A stretch of 64,000 bases of DNA from CAVQXR01 sp046330455. GTDB lineage: Bacteria > Actinomycetota > Thermoleophilia > Gaiellales > Gaiellaceae. Location of the stretch: NCBI GenBank assembly GCA_046330455.1, contig JAXLSU010000005.1, forward strand, positions 157,680 through 221,679. Direction: 5' to 3'. Below the pieces are notes generated by a model. That model was not told the origin of the DNA, ran no database searches, and saw only the letters and a program-made list of their open reading frames with translations. Each line of letters starts with the position of its first letter. The stretch's first letter is position 1. Below are positions 33,022 to 41,067 of this stretch, piece after piece. The translations under genes were made by a program, and so were the position numbers.

Positions 33022-33633
33022 TCACGGGCGCCTGACGGCGATGCCGACCATGGCCGGGTGCGTCCAGGGCGCCGACCCGGCAAGCTCGAAGGGCGTCGCG
33101 GTGAGGTCGAATCCCGCGCTCCTCACCGCCTCGACGGTTCTCCGGTTCGGCGAACACGAAAGCAGGAGGCGACTGGCCGGGGCGACGACCTCCTGGAGGA
33201 CGGCCGTCCTTCCGCTGCCGCGAACGTGCTCGATCAGCGCCAGCCGTCCACCGGGCCGGAGCACGCGCCGGATCTCGCCGAGAGCTCCGGGGAGGCTGCG
33301 AACGCTGCACAGGACGAGCGTCGAGACGACGGCGTCGAAGGAGCCGTCGGCGAACGGCAGCGCCTCCGCGCTGGCCTCCACGAGCGTCGCCTCGCGGTTC
33401 GAGCTCGCCAGCCGGTCGGTTAGGCGGGCCGCCATGGCCGGCTCCGGCTCGACGAGCACGAGCCGCACATCGTGCGGGTAGTGTTCGAGGTTGAGGCCGG
33501 TCCCGGCTCCGACCTCGAGCACATCGCCGTGGAGTGTCGCGAGCAGCGCCGCGCGCCGCTCGCGGAGGCCGCGATCCTCCATGCGCCTTGCTCCACGCTC
33601 GTAGCACGCAGCGAGGAGGCGGGCGCAACGCAT
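33022..33633 (-). CDS. Class I SAM-dependent methyltransferase (UbiE-like)
   Basis: Methyltransferase of 203 aa. SAM motif I is VLEVGAGTGLNLEHYP (residues 39-54), the acidic residue follows in LVEPEPAM, motif II is FADGSFDAVVSTLVLC and motif III is RVLRPGGRLALIEHV. A conserved SPNRRTVEAVRSAGF is seen in METTL7-like bacterial proteins acting on lipids or thiols. The ATG overlaps the xseB stop by one base (TGATG), so it is probably translated from the xseB mRNA. The substrate is unknown. Confidence 0.85.
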   Translation of the reverse strand: MRCARLLAACYERGARRMEDRGLRERRAALLATLHGDVLEVGAGTGLNLEHYPHDVRLVLVEPEPAMAARLTDRLASSNREATLVEASAEALPFADGSFDAVVSTLVLCSVRSLPGALGEIRRVLRPGGRLALIEHVRGSGRTAVLQEVVAPASRLLLSCSPNRRTVEAVRSAGFDLTATPFELAGSAPWTHPAMVGIAVRRP

Positions 33634-33965
33634 CAGCCGCCGCCGGGCGCCTCGGGCTCGGAGCCGGTCGGGGGGTCGGGCGCCGATCCCTGCCCGGGCC
33701 CGTCGGCCGGCGGCCCGGGGGCGACCGTTCGAACCCCGCCGTCGCGGCCGAGCTCCTCGACGAGCCCGGTCGCCGCGTCGAGCTTGGCGAGGCAGAGGCG
33801 GTAGAGCTCCTCGCCTCGCTCCCAGAGGACGACCGCCTCCTCGAGCTCGGCCTCGCCGCGCTCGAGCCGCCCGACGATCGCCTCCAGCTCGGCCCGAGCC
33901 TCGGCGAAGGTCGGCTCGCCTGCCGACACTACGTCCGGCTCTCTGGGGCCACCCCGGTCCACCAC
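33633..33965 (-). CDS. xseB: Exodeoxyribonuclease VII small subunit
   Basis: XseB of 110 aa, which partners XseA in the single-strand exonuclease. The core (residues 17-75) shows FAEARAELEAIVGRLERGE, then LEEAVVLWERGEELYRLC, the expected pair of helices. The last 35 residues are an extra Pro/Gly-rich tail. GTG start; TAGGCT (minus strand, 33974-33979) is eight bases upstream, so xseB seems to have its own leaderless promoter although xseA is 122 bases upstream on the same strand. Confidence 0.88.
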   Translation of the reverse strand: MVDRGGPREPDVVSAGEPTFAEARAELEAIVGRLERGEAELEEAVVLWERGEELYRLCLAKLDAATGLVEELGRDGGVRTVAPGPPADGPGQGSAPDPPTGSEPEAPGGG

Positions 33966-34087
33966 CCGCTTTCAGCCTATCGCCAGATGTGTGACGGGTG
34001 GGTGACGCACTGCGCCGGATGCGACACGACTTCGTCGCGAGAGCGTGCGGCCTGCCCTGACCGGGGCGGGCGAGGCGGCACCGTGGC

Positions 34088-35302
34088 TCACGGGCGCACG
34101 TCCTCGACCCGGGCGCCGAGCTCGCCGGCGGCGAGGCGAACCTCGATCCGCTCGCCTTCGCGGACATCCCGGGCGTCCCGCAGGATCTCACCGTCGCGGG
34201 CGACGATCGCGTAGCCGCGCGCAAGCGTGGCCCCGGGCGCGAGGGCGCGAAGCCGGCCGGCGAGGACGTCGACCTCGTGTGTCCGGCGCTCGAGGAGCAC
34301 GGCCGGCGCGCGGAGGAGCCGGTCTCCGGCCGCGAGGATGGAGGCACGTGCGCGTTCGAGCAGGACGGTCGGTGCGCGGAGCAGTCTCAGCCGGTCTCGC
34401 TCGAGCGCGTTCCCGGCCTCCGCGAGCCGGCGCGCGAGCGCCCCGCCGAGACGATCGCGGGCGCGGTCGAGGCGCTCGGCCAGCTCGTGCCGGTCGGGCA
34501 CGACGAGCCGGGCCGCCGCCGTCGGGGTGGAGGCCCGGGCGTCGGCCGCCAGATCACAGAGCGGGGTGTCCTGCTCGTGCCCGACGGCGGACACGATCGG
34601 GACGGGGCAGGCCGCGACGGCCCTGACCACGCGCTCGTCGCTGAACGGCAGCAGATCCCTGAAGCTGCCGCCACCTCTGGCGAGGATCACGACGTCGACG
34701 ATCGGGGAGATCGCCTCGATCGCGGCGACGATCGACGCGGGAGCCCGCGGGCCCTGCACGTAGGTCTCCGTGACGAGGATGCGGGCAGGCGGGAAGCGGT
34801 TACTGATCGCCGTGATCACGTCCTGCTTCGCGGCCGCCTCGCTCCCCGTGACGAGCCCGATCCGCGCGGGCAGCTCCGGGAGGGGACGCTTGCGCTCGGC
34901 CGCGAACAGCCCTTCGGCGGCGAGGGCGCGGCGCAGTCGCTCGAGCCGTGCGAGGAGGGCGCCCTCGCCGACCGGCTCGATCGTGACCGCCTTCAACCGC
35001 AGCTCGCCGCGCGAGACCCAGACCTCGGCGCGGCCGTGAACGTGCACGTGCGTGCCGTCCTCGATCGGGTGCTCGAGCGCGTCGAAGGCACCGCGGGGAA
35101 TGCACGCCTCGAGCGTGCAGGGTCGCTCCGGGTCACGAAGGGTGAAGAACACCATGCTCCAGCCCGGCTGGCGCCGGAGACCGGTGACCTCGCCCTCGAC
35201 CCAGAGCAGCGGAAGGCGGCCGATCCAGGACGCGACGCCGTCGTTGAACGCGGCAACCGTGTAGACCTTGCGGTCGCCGTAGACGATCGGCTCCGGGCCC
35301 AC
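34088..35302 (-). CDS. xseA: Exodeoxyribonuclease VII large subunit
   Basis: XseA of 404 aa. An N-terminal OB-fold (WVEGEVTGLRRQPGWSMVFF) is followed by the catalytic domain with GLVTGSEAAAKQD, ILARGGGSFRDLLPFSDE and VGHEQDTPLCDLAADARASTPTAAA. A C-terminal coiled-coil region and the final ATLARGYAIV complete it. It is slightly shorter than E. coli XseA. GTG start with TAGGCT seven bases upstream (minus strand, 35310-35315). Confidence 0.93.
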   Translation of the reverse strand: MGPEPIVYGDRKVYTVAAFNDGVASWIGRLPLLWVEGEVTGLRRQPGWSMVFFTLRDPERPCTLEACIPRGAFDALEHPIEDGTHVHVHGRAEVWVSRGELRLKAVTIEPVGEGALLARLERLRRALAAEGLFAAERKRPLPELPARIGLVTGSEAAAKQDVITAISNRFPPARILVTETYVQGPRAPASIVAAIEAISPIVDVVILARGGGSFRDLLPFSDERVVRAVAACPVPIVSAVGHEQDTPLCDLAADARASTPTAAARLVVPDRHELAERLDRARDRLGGALARRLAEAGNALERDRLRLLRAPTVLLERARASILAAGDRLLRAPAVLLERRTHEVDVLAGRLRALAPGATLARGYAIVARDGEILRDARDVREGERIEVRLAAGELGARVEDVRP

Positions 35303-35601
35303 GTCCCGGAGCCTAGATGATCGATTCCACGAGGTCGCCGGCGCTGGGGCACCAGACGGTGCGCGAGATCATGGAATCAGTCATCCAGCACGGCGTCTCG
35401 CAACCTTGCACCGGAAACCAGCAAAGGCATGTGGGCAGGGCACGCTCCGCGCCGCACGGGCCGGAACGGAACAGGTTGCTGGCCGGCCGCGTCAGGCCCT
35501 CCCTACGACCGCTCGCCGCGGCCGATCCGGGCAAGGCTTCCGGCCGAACCCAACGAGAGGCGGGACGGGTTGGTCTGGACGCGGGGCGTGCCGGCTGACG
35601 A
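35303..35601. other. Intergenic region without recognised gene
   Basis: This 299-bp gap holds the leaderless xseA promoter at its left end. The rest contains only short frames without coding character. A loose inverted pair (GCGAGA near 35361 and TCTCGC near 35395) is too weak to call a structured RNA. Nothing else is seen. Confidence 0.5.
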
Positions 35602-35805
35602 TCAGAGCAGGATGCGTGCCGCGATCGCGGGCGCGCAGCCGCGCTCTACCAGCCCGACCGCGTCGTGCAGGTCGGCGTCGCTGCCGGCGACCTCCTCGGC
35701 GAGGCCGATCGGATAGCCGGCCTCGAGGAGAACGTGGAGCCGCCAGGTCTGGACCTTCGCCTGCTCGTCGTACCGTGGCTCGAGAGTCTGCGTCGATTCC
35801 TCCAT
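35602..35805 (-). CDS. Small conserved hypothetical protein
   Basis: About 67 aa. The pattern is TWRLHVLLEAGYPIGLAEEV, then an acidic linker and AVGLVERGCAPAIAARILL: two short amphipathic helices. I recall similar small proteins in actinobacteria, without a known function. The start is uncertain; a GTG at 35844 gives 80 aa, and GGAGGG lies within those extra codons. No membrane segment or cysteine pair is seen. Confidence 0.55.
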   Translation of the reverse strand: MEESTQTLEPRYDEQAKVQTWRLHVLLEAGYPIGLAEEVAGSDADLHDAVGLVERGCAPAIAARILL

Positions 35806-35859
35806 GGGGCACCCCGTTCGCGGTATCGGCCGCATTCCCTCCACAGGACACGCGGGAGA

Positions 35860-37218
35860 TCAGGTCCGCGTCTGGGCCCGTTCGGCCGCCTGGCCGGCGG
35901 CCCGGAGGGTACGCTCGATCTCGCCGAGCTTCGCGGACAGCTCGAGCTCCACGTGCGCTTCGAAGGCATTGAGACGCTCGTGCGCTGCCTCGAGTGACTT
36001 CTCGAGCCGGTCGGTGAGGGCCGTGATCCGCTCGTTCGAGATCCCCGTCTGCACCTCCGCGGCGCGCACGAGATCGTCGATCTGGCGCTCGAAGCGCGAC
36101 GCGGAGACCTGCGCCGCCTCGGCGATCCGGTTGACGACCTCGTTCTCGGCCGCCTTCATGAAGTGCTCCATCGACAGCTCGAGCTCGCGTGAGAGCCGCT
36201 CCGCCGTCCGTTCGCGTGAGTCGCGAAGCTGGCGGTCGAACTGGCGCTCGGCGTCCTCGCTGAGCCGGACGACCGCCCGGTCTAGCCCGCGAGACAGCTG
36301 CTCGACCGTCCGCCGCTCGGCCTCCGCGATCGCCGTGGCGAGCTGAACCTTGACCTCGCCCTCCTCGCGTTCGATCTGCTCGCGCATCGTGCGCTCACGC
36401 GTGCGGAGCCGGTCACCGACCTCGTGGAGCGCCCGCCGGCGCTCGACGGCGTGGATCTCGATGTCAGACCTCGCGCTCTGGAGCGACTCCGTGACCAGCT
36501 GCTCGAGCTCGGTCCGCAGGCGTGCGACCGTCGCCGCCTGATGCTCCTCGAGCCCGCCCAGCTCCACCGCATGCCCCGCGAGCCGCTGCTCGTGCATCTT
36601 CAGGGCGTCAGCCTGCCTGCGGATCAGCTCCTCGAGCCGGGCCTTCAGCTGCTGCTGGGCGCGTTCGAGATCCGAGCTCCACGCGGCCAGCCGCTCCTCG
36701 AGCCGTCTCTGCGCCTGGCTGACGGTCTCGGTGAGGGAGAGCTGGGCCGACTCGAGCTCACCCGCCAGATCCGTCCGCCGCTGCTCCCGAAGCGCTCGTT
36801 CCTGCTCGCCGAGGAGATGGATCGTCTCGGCCCGCTCCCTCGCCAGGGTCTGCTCGAGCTCCCGCACACGGGCATCGGCGTGTACGTCCACCGCCGTGTC
36901 GAGGCGCGCGAGCATCTGCGCCTCCAGCTCGTCCACGTCGCGCGTGCGGGCCAGGCCGCGGGCAACCCCGAGTGCCCCCAGTTGTGCGAGCGCGAGCACG
37001 AGGAACGCGACGCCCGTGATCGCGAGCTCGCGCCAGTCCCACCGATCGACGGCGAGCCCGACAGCCATGAGCACGAGGCAGGCGGCGCCGAGCAGGCCGA
37101 GGGCGGCTGCGACTCCGATCGCAACGCGTCGGCCGAGCCGACCGTCGGCGGCGAGCCAGTAGGAACCGGCAACCCACACGACACCGACGGCGAGCACGAT
37201 CTCGAGCGCCGACACCAT
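35860..37218 (-). CDS. Membrane-anchored long coiled-coil protein
   Basis: Unrecognised protein of 452 aa. Three hydrophobic segments lie in the first 95 residues (about 5-22, 32-56, 67-88). From about 95 to 450 it is a continuous charged helix with heptad character (many E, R, L, Q; few G or P), for example LEERLAAWSSDLERAQQQLK. No catalytic motif is visible. It resembles in layout, but not in motif, RmuC-like or DivIVA-type structural proteins; a role in envelope or chromosome organisation is only a guess. TACCAT six bases before the ATG (minus strand, 37225-37230) suggests a leaderless mRNA. Confidence 0.75.
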   Translation of the reverse strand: MVSALEIVLAVGVVWVAGSYWLAADGRLGRRVAIGVAAALGLLGAACLVLMAVGLAVDRWDWRELAITGVAFLVLALAQLGALGVARGLARTRDVDELEAQMLARLDTAVDVHADARVRELEQTLARERAETIHLLGEQERALREQRRTDLAGELESAQLSLTETVSQAQRRLEERLAAWSSDLERAQQQLKARLEELIRRQADALKMHEQRLAGHAVELGGLEEHQAATVARLRTELEQLVTESLQSARSDIEIHAVERRRALHEVGDRLRTRERTMREQIEREEGEVKVQLATAIAEAERRTVEQLSRGLDRAVVRLSEDAERQFDRQLRDSRERTAERLSRELELSMEHFMKAAENEVVNRIAEAAQVSASRFERQIDDLVRAAEVQTGISNERITALTDRLEKSLEAAHERLNAFEAHVELELSAKLGEIERTLRAAGQAAERAQTRT

Positions 37219-37261
37219 GCCGGCATGGTACGTGCCGCCTGCGCCGGCGCGTCCGTGCCGG

Positions 37262-38269
37262 TCAGCCCTGCCCGACCGCCCGGAAGCGGGCGAGCGCGGC
37301 CTGGGCCACGCGGCCGGCGAGGACGTCCGCTCCGGTGCCGACACCGCCCGGCGAGTAGGTCATCACGGTGGCGACGAGAGCGCCTCCAGGCCAGAAGACG
37401 ATGCCGTTGTCCGAACGGGAGGTCGTGACCCAGCCCGCCTTGTGTGCGAGCGCCGTCCCCAGCGGGAGGTAGCGACCGAGCTTGCCGCGGTCGGGCACGT
37501 GCAGGAGCAGGTAGAGGAGGTACCGGGCCTCGGACGGGCTGAAGCCGGTGACCCGGGTGAGCAGCGGGCCGCGCCCCCCGGCAGCGAGGTAGACGGCCCG
37601 TGAGAGGCGCGCGAGGTCCCAGGCTGTCGAGTGCTTCGTGTTCCCGATCCCGGGCTGGGTCACGATCGTGATCGGGATCGCCCGCGCCGCCCGATCGAGC
37701 TCGTAGCCGCCGTACATGTCGGTATCGCTCAGCCCGATCGCCCGCAGCATCCCGTTGATCCGCGCCGACCCGCCGCTCGTCGAGCCGCCGATTGCGACCT
37801 CGAGCTGGTTGGCGGCGGCGTTGTCCGAGTAGTGCAGCATCGAACGGAGCAGGTTGTCGATGCCGCTGCCCCGGGCGGGTGGGGCGGGCAGGGAGCGGAG
37901 CATCTCGACCGCGATGGCGAGCTTCAACGTCGAGGCCCCGGGGAACCGGGCCCGGGCATTCCAGGCTGCACCGAGCCCGGACCGAAGATCCTGCACGTAC
38001 ACGCCGGCGCTGCCTGCGAAGGAGCGGGCGAGGGCCCGCACGCGGGCGGCGAGCTTTGGATCCTCTCTCGACCCCGTGGGCTGCGGCGCGGCTGCCGAGG
38101 GCAGGCCGAAGACTGGCCCGACGGCCGCAGACCGTCGGCGGTCGCCCTCGCCGTCGACCGCGATCACGCGAAGGGTCGAGTCCCGCATCGGCAGGGTGGC
38201 CCGGATCATGACCCGGCGGCCGTCGGCGACGGCGCTCGCGAACGGCTTGCCGTTGACGAGGAGGATCAC
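37262..38269 (-). CDS. Class A beta-lactamase-like serine hydrolase, N-terminus disrupted
   Basis: Penicillin-binding/beta-lactamase-fold protein; 335 aa in the open frame. The SxxK motif is STLK in FPGASTLKLAIA, the second motif is YSDNAAANQ and the third is KAG in AHKAGWV in place of KTG. An Ig-like or linker domain precedes it (TVILLVNGKPFASA). That domain continues upstream in another frame (PAIVQPAPNQASFGNVIV), so the true gene starts farther left, near 38400. The frame break is at 38285-38296 and would be repaired by one added G. No signal peptide is visible in either frame. It may act on peptidoglycan or beta-lactams. Confidence 0.75.
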   Translation of the reverse strand: MILLVNGKPFASAVADGRRVMIRATLPMRDSTLRVIAVDGEGDRRRSAAVGPVFGLPSAAAPQPTGSREDPKLAARVRALARSFAGSAGVYVQDLRSGLGAAWNARARFPGASTLKLAIAVEMLRSLPAPPARGSGIDNLLRSMLHYSDNAAANQLEVAIGGSTSGGSARINGMLRAIGLSDTDMYGGYELDRAARAIPITIVTQPGIGNTKHSTAWDLARLSRAVYLAAGGRGPLLTRVTGFSPSEARYLLYLLLHVPDRGKLGRYLPLGTALAHKAGWVTTSRSDNGIVFWPGGALVATVMTYSPGGVGTGADVLAGRVAQAALARFRAVGQG

Positions 38270-38383
38270 GGTGCGGGTTCCCGACGGGACCTCACGATCA
38301 CGTTCCCGAACGACGCCTGGTTGGGCGCCGGCTGGACGATCGCGGGAGGTGAGACGGCAGGCTTCGCCGGAACGGTGCGGGCG

Positions 38384-39127
38384 TCATCCGAGACGCATGA
38401 TGACCAGAGCGACCGCCAGCGCGCACACGGCAACCGTCATCGCCAGGAGCGCGGCCTCGAGCGGAGCGAGCAGCGACCGGCGGTCGATCGGCTCGCTCGT
38501 GCCGTCCTCGCGCTCGATCCGGCCCTCGACGAGGACGGCCGTCCGCCGCAGCCGGCGCGCCGACGCGGAGAGGCGGCGCTGCGCATAGCTCAGCGCGAAC
38601 GCGAAGGCAGCGGCAGCGGCAGCCTCGAGGCGGAGCGTTCCGGCCATCGTGAAGTAGGCGGTCAGGACCGGGAACGCACCCCAGGCGGCGGCGAACCACC
38701 AGTCGGAGTGGAATCGCCCGCCGGCGAGCTCGAGGTTGTAGGCGCACACGAGGAACACGCCGGCGACGATGAAGGCGGCCAGCCAGGGCTCGAACCGCAC
38801 GGCGACGAGGATCCCGATCCCGGCCGCACCGGCGATCGAGACCAGTGCAGCTGCGGCCACGGTTAGCGCTCGTCCGGGAGAGATGCCGGTCCCGAGCGGC
38901 CGGCCGGCCAGCTCGTCCAGTGCGTGGGCGCCGATTCCGACGGCGAGGAAGAAGGCGAGCAGGGCGAGCACGAGCCGCCCGCCGGAGAGGGCCGGCGCGA
39001 GTGCGGCGCCGATCACGACGTAGCTCAGGTGCCAGGCCGTGTAGGGAGGGTGGAGGATCGTGAGCCAGTCCCGCCAGCCCCCTCCGCCGAGGGCGTAGAA
39101 GGCCGGACGCGGGAGGTCAGTCGCCAC
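38384..39127 (-). CDS. UbiA-like membrane protein
   Basis: Hydrophobic protein of 247 aa with about seven membrane segments. The opening WLTILHPPYTAWHLSYVVIG and the segment AHALDELAGRPLGTGIS recall UbiA-type prenyltransferases, in which an Asp-rich loop binds polyprenyl diphosphate; here only part of that motif (ALDELAGRP) is seen. It ends in a final helix and RLG. It follows a MenG-like methyltransferase with an 11-base overlap, so a quinone-related role is plausible but not shown. Confidence 0.65.
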   Translation of the reverse strand: MATDLPRPAFYALGGGGWRDWLTILHPPYTAWHLSYVVIGAALAPALSGGRLVLALLAFFLAVGIGAHALDELAGRPLGTGISPGRALTVAAAALVSIAGAAGIGILVAVRFEPWLAAFIVAGVFLVCAYNLELAGGRFHSDWWFAAAWGAFPVLTAYFTMAGTLRLEAAAAAAFAFALSYAQRRLSASARRLRRTAVLVEGRIEREDGTSEPIDRRSLLAPLEAALLAMTVAVCALAVALVIMRLG

Positions 39128-39842
39128 GGGCGCCCCAGATCACGATTCCGCCGCCGAGGCTGAGCGGGCGATGAGCGACGTCCCGGATCCCCGCGGCGCG
39201 CCACAGCTCGAGCTGCCGCTCGAGCGGCAGGCGGCGGTAGAGGTCGCGGATGCTCGGGCCGAGGAAACCTGCCGACCTCGCGCCAGCGCCGGCGAGATCA
39301 GCCGCCCGGCGGCCGGCAGCCCGACGCCGACGTGCAGATCCCAGAGCGGTCCGGTCAGGCCCGTCCGGGACGAAGAACTCGAGGCTCGCGACGGTCCCGC
39401 CCGGCCGGACGACCCGCGCCAGCTCGGCGAGCGTGGCGGCCGGATCGTCGACGTAGCGCAGCAGGTACGTGACGGTCAGAGCGTCGAAGCTCCCGTCGGC
39501 GAAGGGAAGCGCCTCGGCTCGACCCAGCTCCAGGCTGATCCGGTCGCGAAGCCCGGCCCGGGCCACGCGGCGTTCGGCCTCCGCGAGCATCGCCTCGCTC
39601 TGGTCGATGCCGGTGACGGAGCATCCGGAGCGGCGCGCGAGCTCGATCGCGACCGCGCCGGTGCCCGTCGCGACGTCGAGCACGGAGGACTCCGGGCCGG
39701 CCCTGAGCCGGGAGACGAGAAACCGGCGCCACCGTGGATCCTGCCCGAAGGAGAGCAGTGAGGCATACCGGTCGTAGGTCGGCCCGAGCGGCGCGAACAG
39801 GCCGAGGGCCAGCCGGTTCCGCTCGCTCCCGGTCGCCGACAC
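39117..39842 (-). CDS. UbiE/MenG-like quinone methyltransferase with compensating indels
   Basis: Class I methyltransferase of 241 aa in the open frame. Motif I is VLDVATGTGAVAIEL, followed by GIDQSEAMLAEAE, FADGSFDALTVTYLLRYV and the C-terminal LGPSIRDLYRRLPLE and LGGGIVIWG, a MenG-like pattern. Between about 39263 and 39360 the frame leaves the family reading: residues GSARRRRAAGRR are out of frame, and another frame reads GPLWDLHVGVGLPAAGRLIS. Three small indels (+1, -2, +1) explain it and restore the frame. The product would be damaged in the segment before the C-terminal helix. GTG start. Confidence 0.75.
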   Translation of the reverse strand: MSATGSERNRLALGLFAPLGPTYDRYASLLSFGQDPRWRRFLVSRLRAGPESSVLDVATGTGAVAIELARRSGCSVTGIDQSEAMLAEAERRVARAGLRDRISLELGRAEALPFADGSFDALTVTYLLRYVDDPAATLAELARVVRPGGTVASLEFFVPDGPDRTALGSARRRRAAGRRAADLAGAGARSAGFLGPSIRDLYRRLPLERQLELWRAAGIRDVAHRPLSLGGGIVIWGARGD

Positions 39843-39860
39843 GGGGGTATTGTTGCGGCG

Positions 39861-40412
39861 ATGGCGCTCGAGGACGAGCTCGGCACCGTTGCGGGGGTCG
39901 CACAGGCACACGCCGGGCCCGGTGAGACGCTCGTCGGCGTCGTCGCCGCCGAGCCGTCGGCAGGCCGGCGCCTCTACCTGTGCGCGTACACGCGGGGAGA
40001 GAGCCTCGGCTGGCTCGTCGTCGACCACGCGGGCTCTCCGCTTCAGGATCGCACCCTGGTGCGCGACACCGTCTCGATCACCGCCCTGTGCGAGCTCGCG
40101 GAGGAGACTGCCGGGGGCGGCGACCTCCCGGCGCTGCGGGCAGAGCTCGCCACGCTCCGCGCGACGGAGGCACCCGACGGGATCGAGGCGGCCGAGGAGG
40201 CTGCAATGGCGCTCGAGGCGACGCTCCGGGTGCCCCCGCGCGTGGCGAGCCCTGCCTATCTCGACGAGATCGGGTCGGCCGCTCAGCGGCTCGAGCGTGC
40301 GCTCGGGGAGGTCGGCGGCTCACCGTTCGCCGAGGCGATGAGGGTGGGCGCCGGAGCGATCGAGGAGCTGACCCGAGACGTCGAGCACGGCTACAAGCGT
40401 CCGCTCGGCTGA
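39861..40412 (+). CDS. Hypothetical protein
   Basis: Unrecognised soluble protein of 183 aa, acidic. The first half has beta-type segments (RLYLCAYTRGESLGWLVVD); the second half is helical and Ala/Glu-rich. No enzyme motif is visible. TATTGT (39848-39853) is seven bases before the ATG, so it is probably leaderless. It is divergent from the MenG-like gene, with 18 bases between starts, and a small hypothetical gene follows. Confidence 0.7.
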   Translation: MALEDELGTVAGVAQAHAGPGETLVGVVAAEPSAGRRLYLCAYTRGESLGWLVVDHAGSPLQDRTLVRDTVSITALCELAEETAGGGDLPALRAELATLRATEAPDGIEAAEEAAMALEATLRVPPRVASPAYLDEIGSAAQRLERALGEVGGSPFAEAMRVGAGAIEELTRDVEHGYKRPLG

Positions 40413-40441
40413 CGGGCGGCCAGTGAACCGGAAGGAGAGTC

Positions 40442-40735
40442 ATGGAGGGCTTCGGATTCCCGTTCGGCGGTGACCCGGACGAGCTCATGCGCGGGCTCCG
40501 CGAGTTCGCCGAGCGCCAGACCGAGGCGGTGCAGGAGTCGCAGCGCGAGCAGTTCGCGACGCTAACCCTCAACACCGCCGTCGAGCTGACCGGCGCCGCA
40601 TTGCAGCGCCTGCAGGTGGCGGGGACACCCGACGAGCAGGCGATCGCGCTCCGCGACGCGATGCGCGTGCTCTTCCCCGAGGCCGTCGCCCTCGTCTCGG
40701 CGGCCCGCCAGGGGTTCATGCGCGAACGGAGCTAG
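40442..40735 (+). CDS. Small hypothetical helical protein
   Basis: Protein of 97 aa, predicted mostly alpha-helical (DELMRGLREFAERQTEAVQE and later ALRDAMRVLFPEAVALVSAA). The N-terminal MEGFGFPFGGDP is Gly/Phe-rich. A strong ribosome site, GGAAGGAG, ends four bases before the ATG, confirming it as a real gene. No family recognised. It follows the previous hypothetical gene by 29 bases, so the two may be co-transcribed. Confidence 0.7.
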   Translation: MEGFGFPFGGDPDELMRGLREFAERQTEAVQESQREQFATLTLNTAVELTGAALQRLQVAGTPDEQAIALRDAMRVLFPEAVALVSAARQGFMRERS

Positions 40736-40754
40736 CGGTCGCGGGCCGTGGGTC

Positions 40755-41027
40755 TCAGTGGCCCGTGGCGGCAAGCACGAGTGAGGCGATCGCGGCGACG
40801 ACCCCGCCCGCGATCGTGCCGACGGCGAGCGCCTGCCCGGAGTCGGTGAGAACTCGCCGCCGGCCCACGACCCCGCCGGCGATGAACAGCGCGCTGACGA
40901 TCGGGCTCGACAGCTGCGACACGCTGTGGATGAACAGCGAGAAGCTGACCGCGATCGCGAAGGCGCCCGCAGCCAGGCCAAGACGGGAGAGGAGCGAGAG
41001 CCGGTCCGCCTGCGCGTTCTCTGTCAT
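40755..41027 (-). CDS. Small membrane protein, hypothetical
   Basis: Protein of 90 aa with three hydrophobic stretches (about residues 18-33, 40-53 and 68-88), probably two or three membrane helices. No family recognised. The ATG at 41027 is chosen over one three codons earlier because TACGAT (minus strand, 41035-41040) is then seven bases upstream, the spacing seen for leaderless genes here. It lies just downstream of the MFS gene on the same strand. Confidence 0.6.
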   Translation of the reverse strand: MTENAQADRLSLLSRLGLAAGAFAIAVSFSLFIHSVSQLSSPIVSALFIAGGVVGRRRVLTDSGQALAVGTIAGGVVAAIASLVLAATGH

Positions 41028-41067
41028 CCCGTCCATCGTAGGGCGCCGATCCCGGGCCCGGCGCGGG

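Noticed and set aside
35330..35430. Possible riboswitch or tRNA-like structure in the gap upstream of xseA
   Set aside because: Only a weak 6-bp pairing with a 30-base loop; no cloverleaf, no conserved riboswitch core, and no suitable downstream gene.
37262..38269. Antibiotic-resistance beta-lactamase
   Set aside because: SxxK and SDN motifs fit, but the third motif is KAG, no signal peptide is visible and the N-terminus is disrupted; a resistance claim is not supported.
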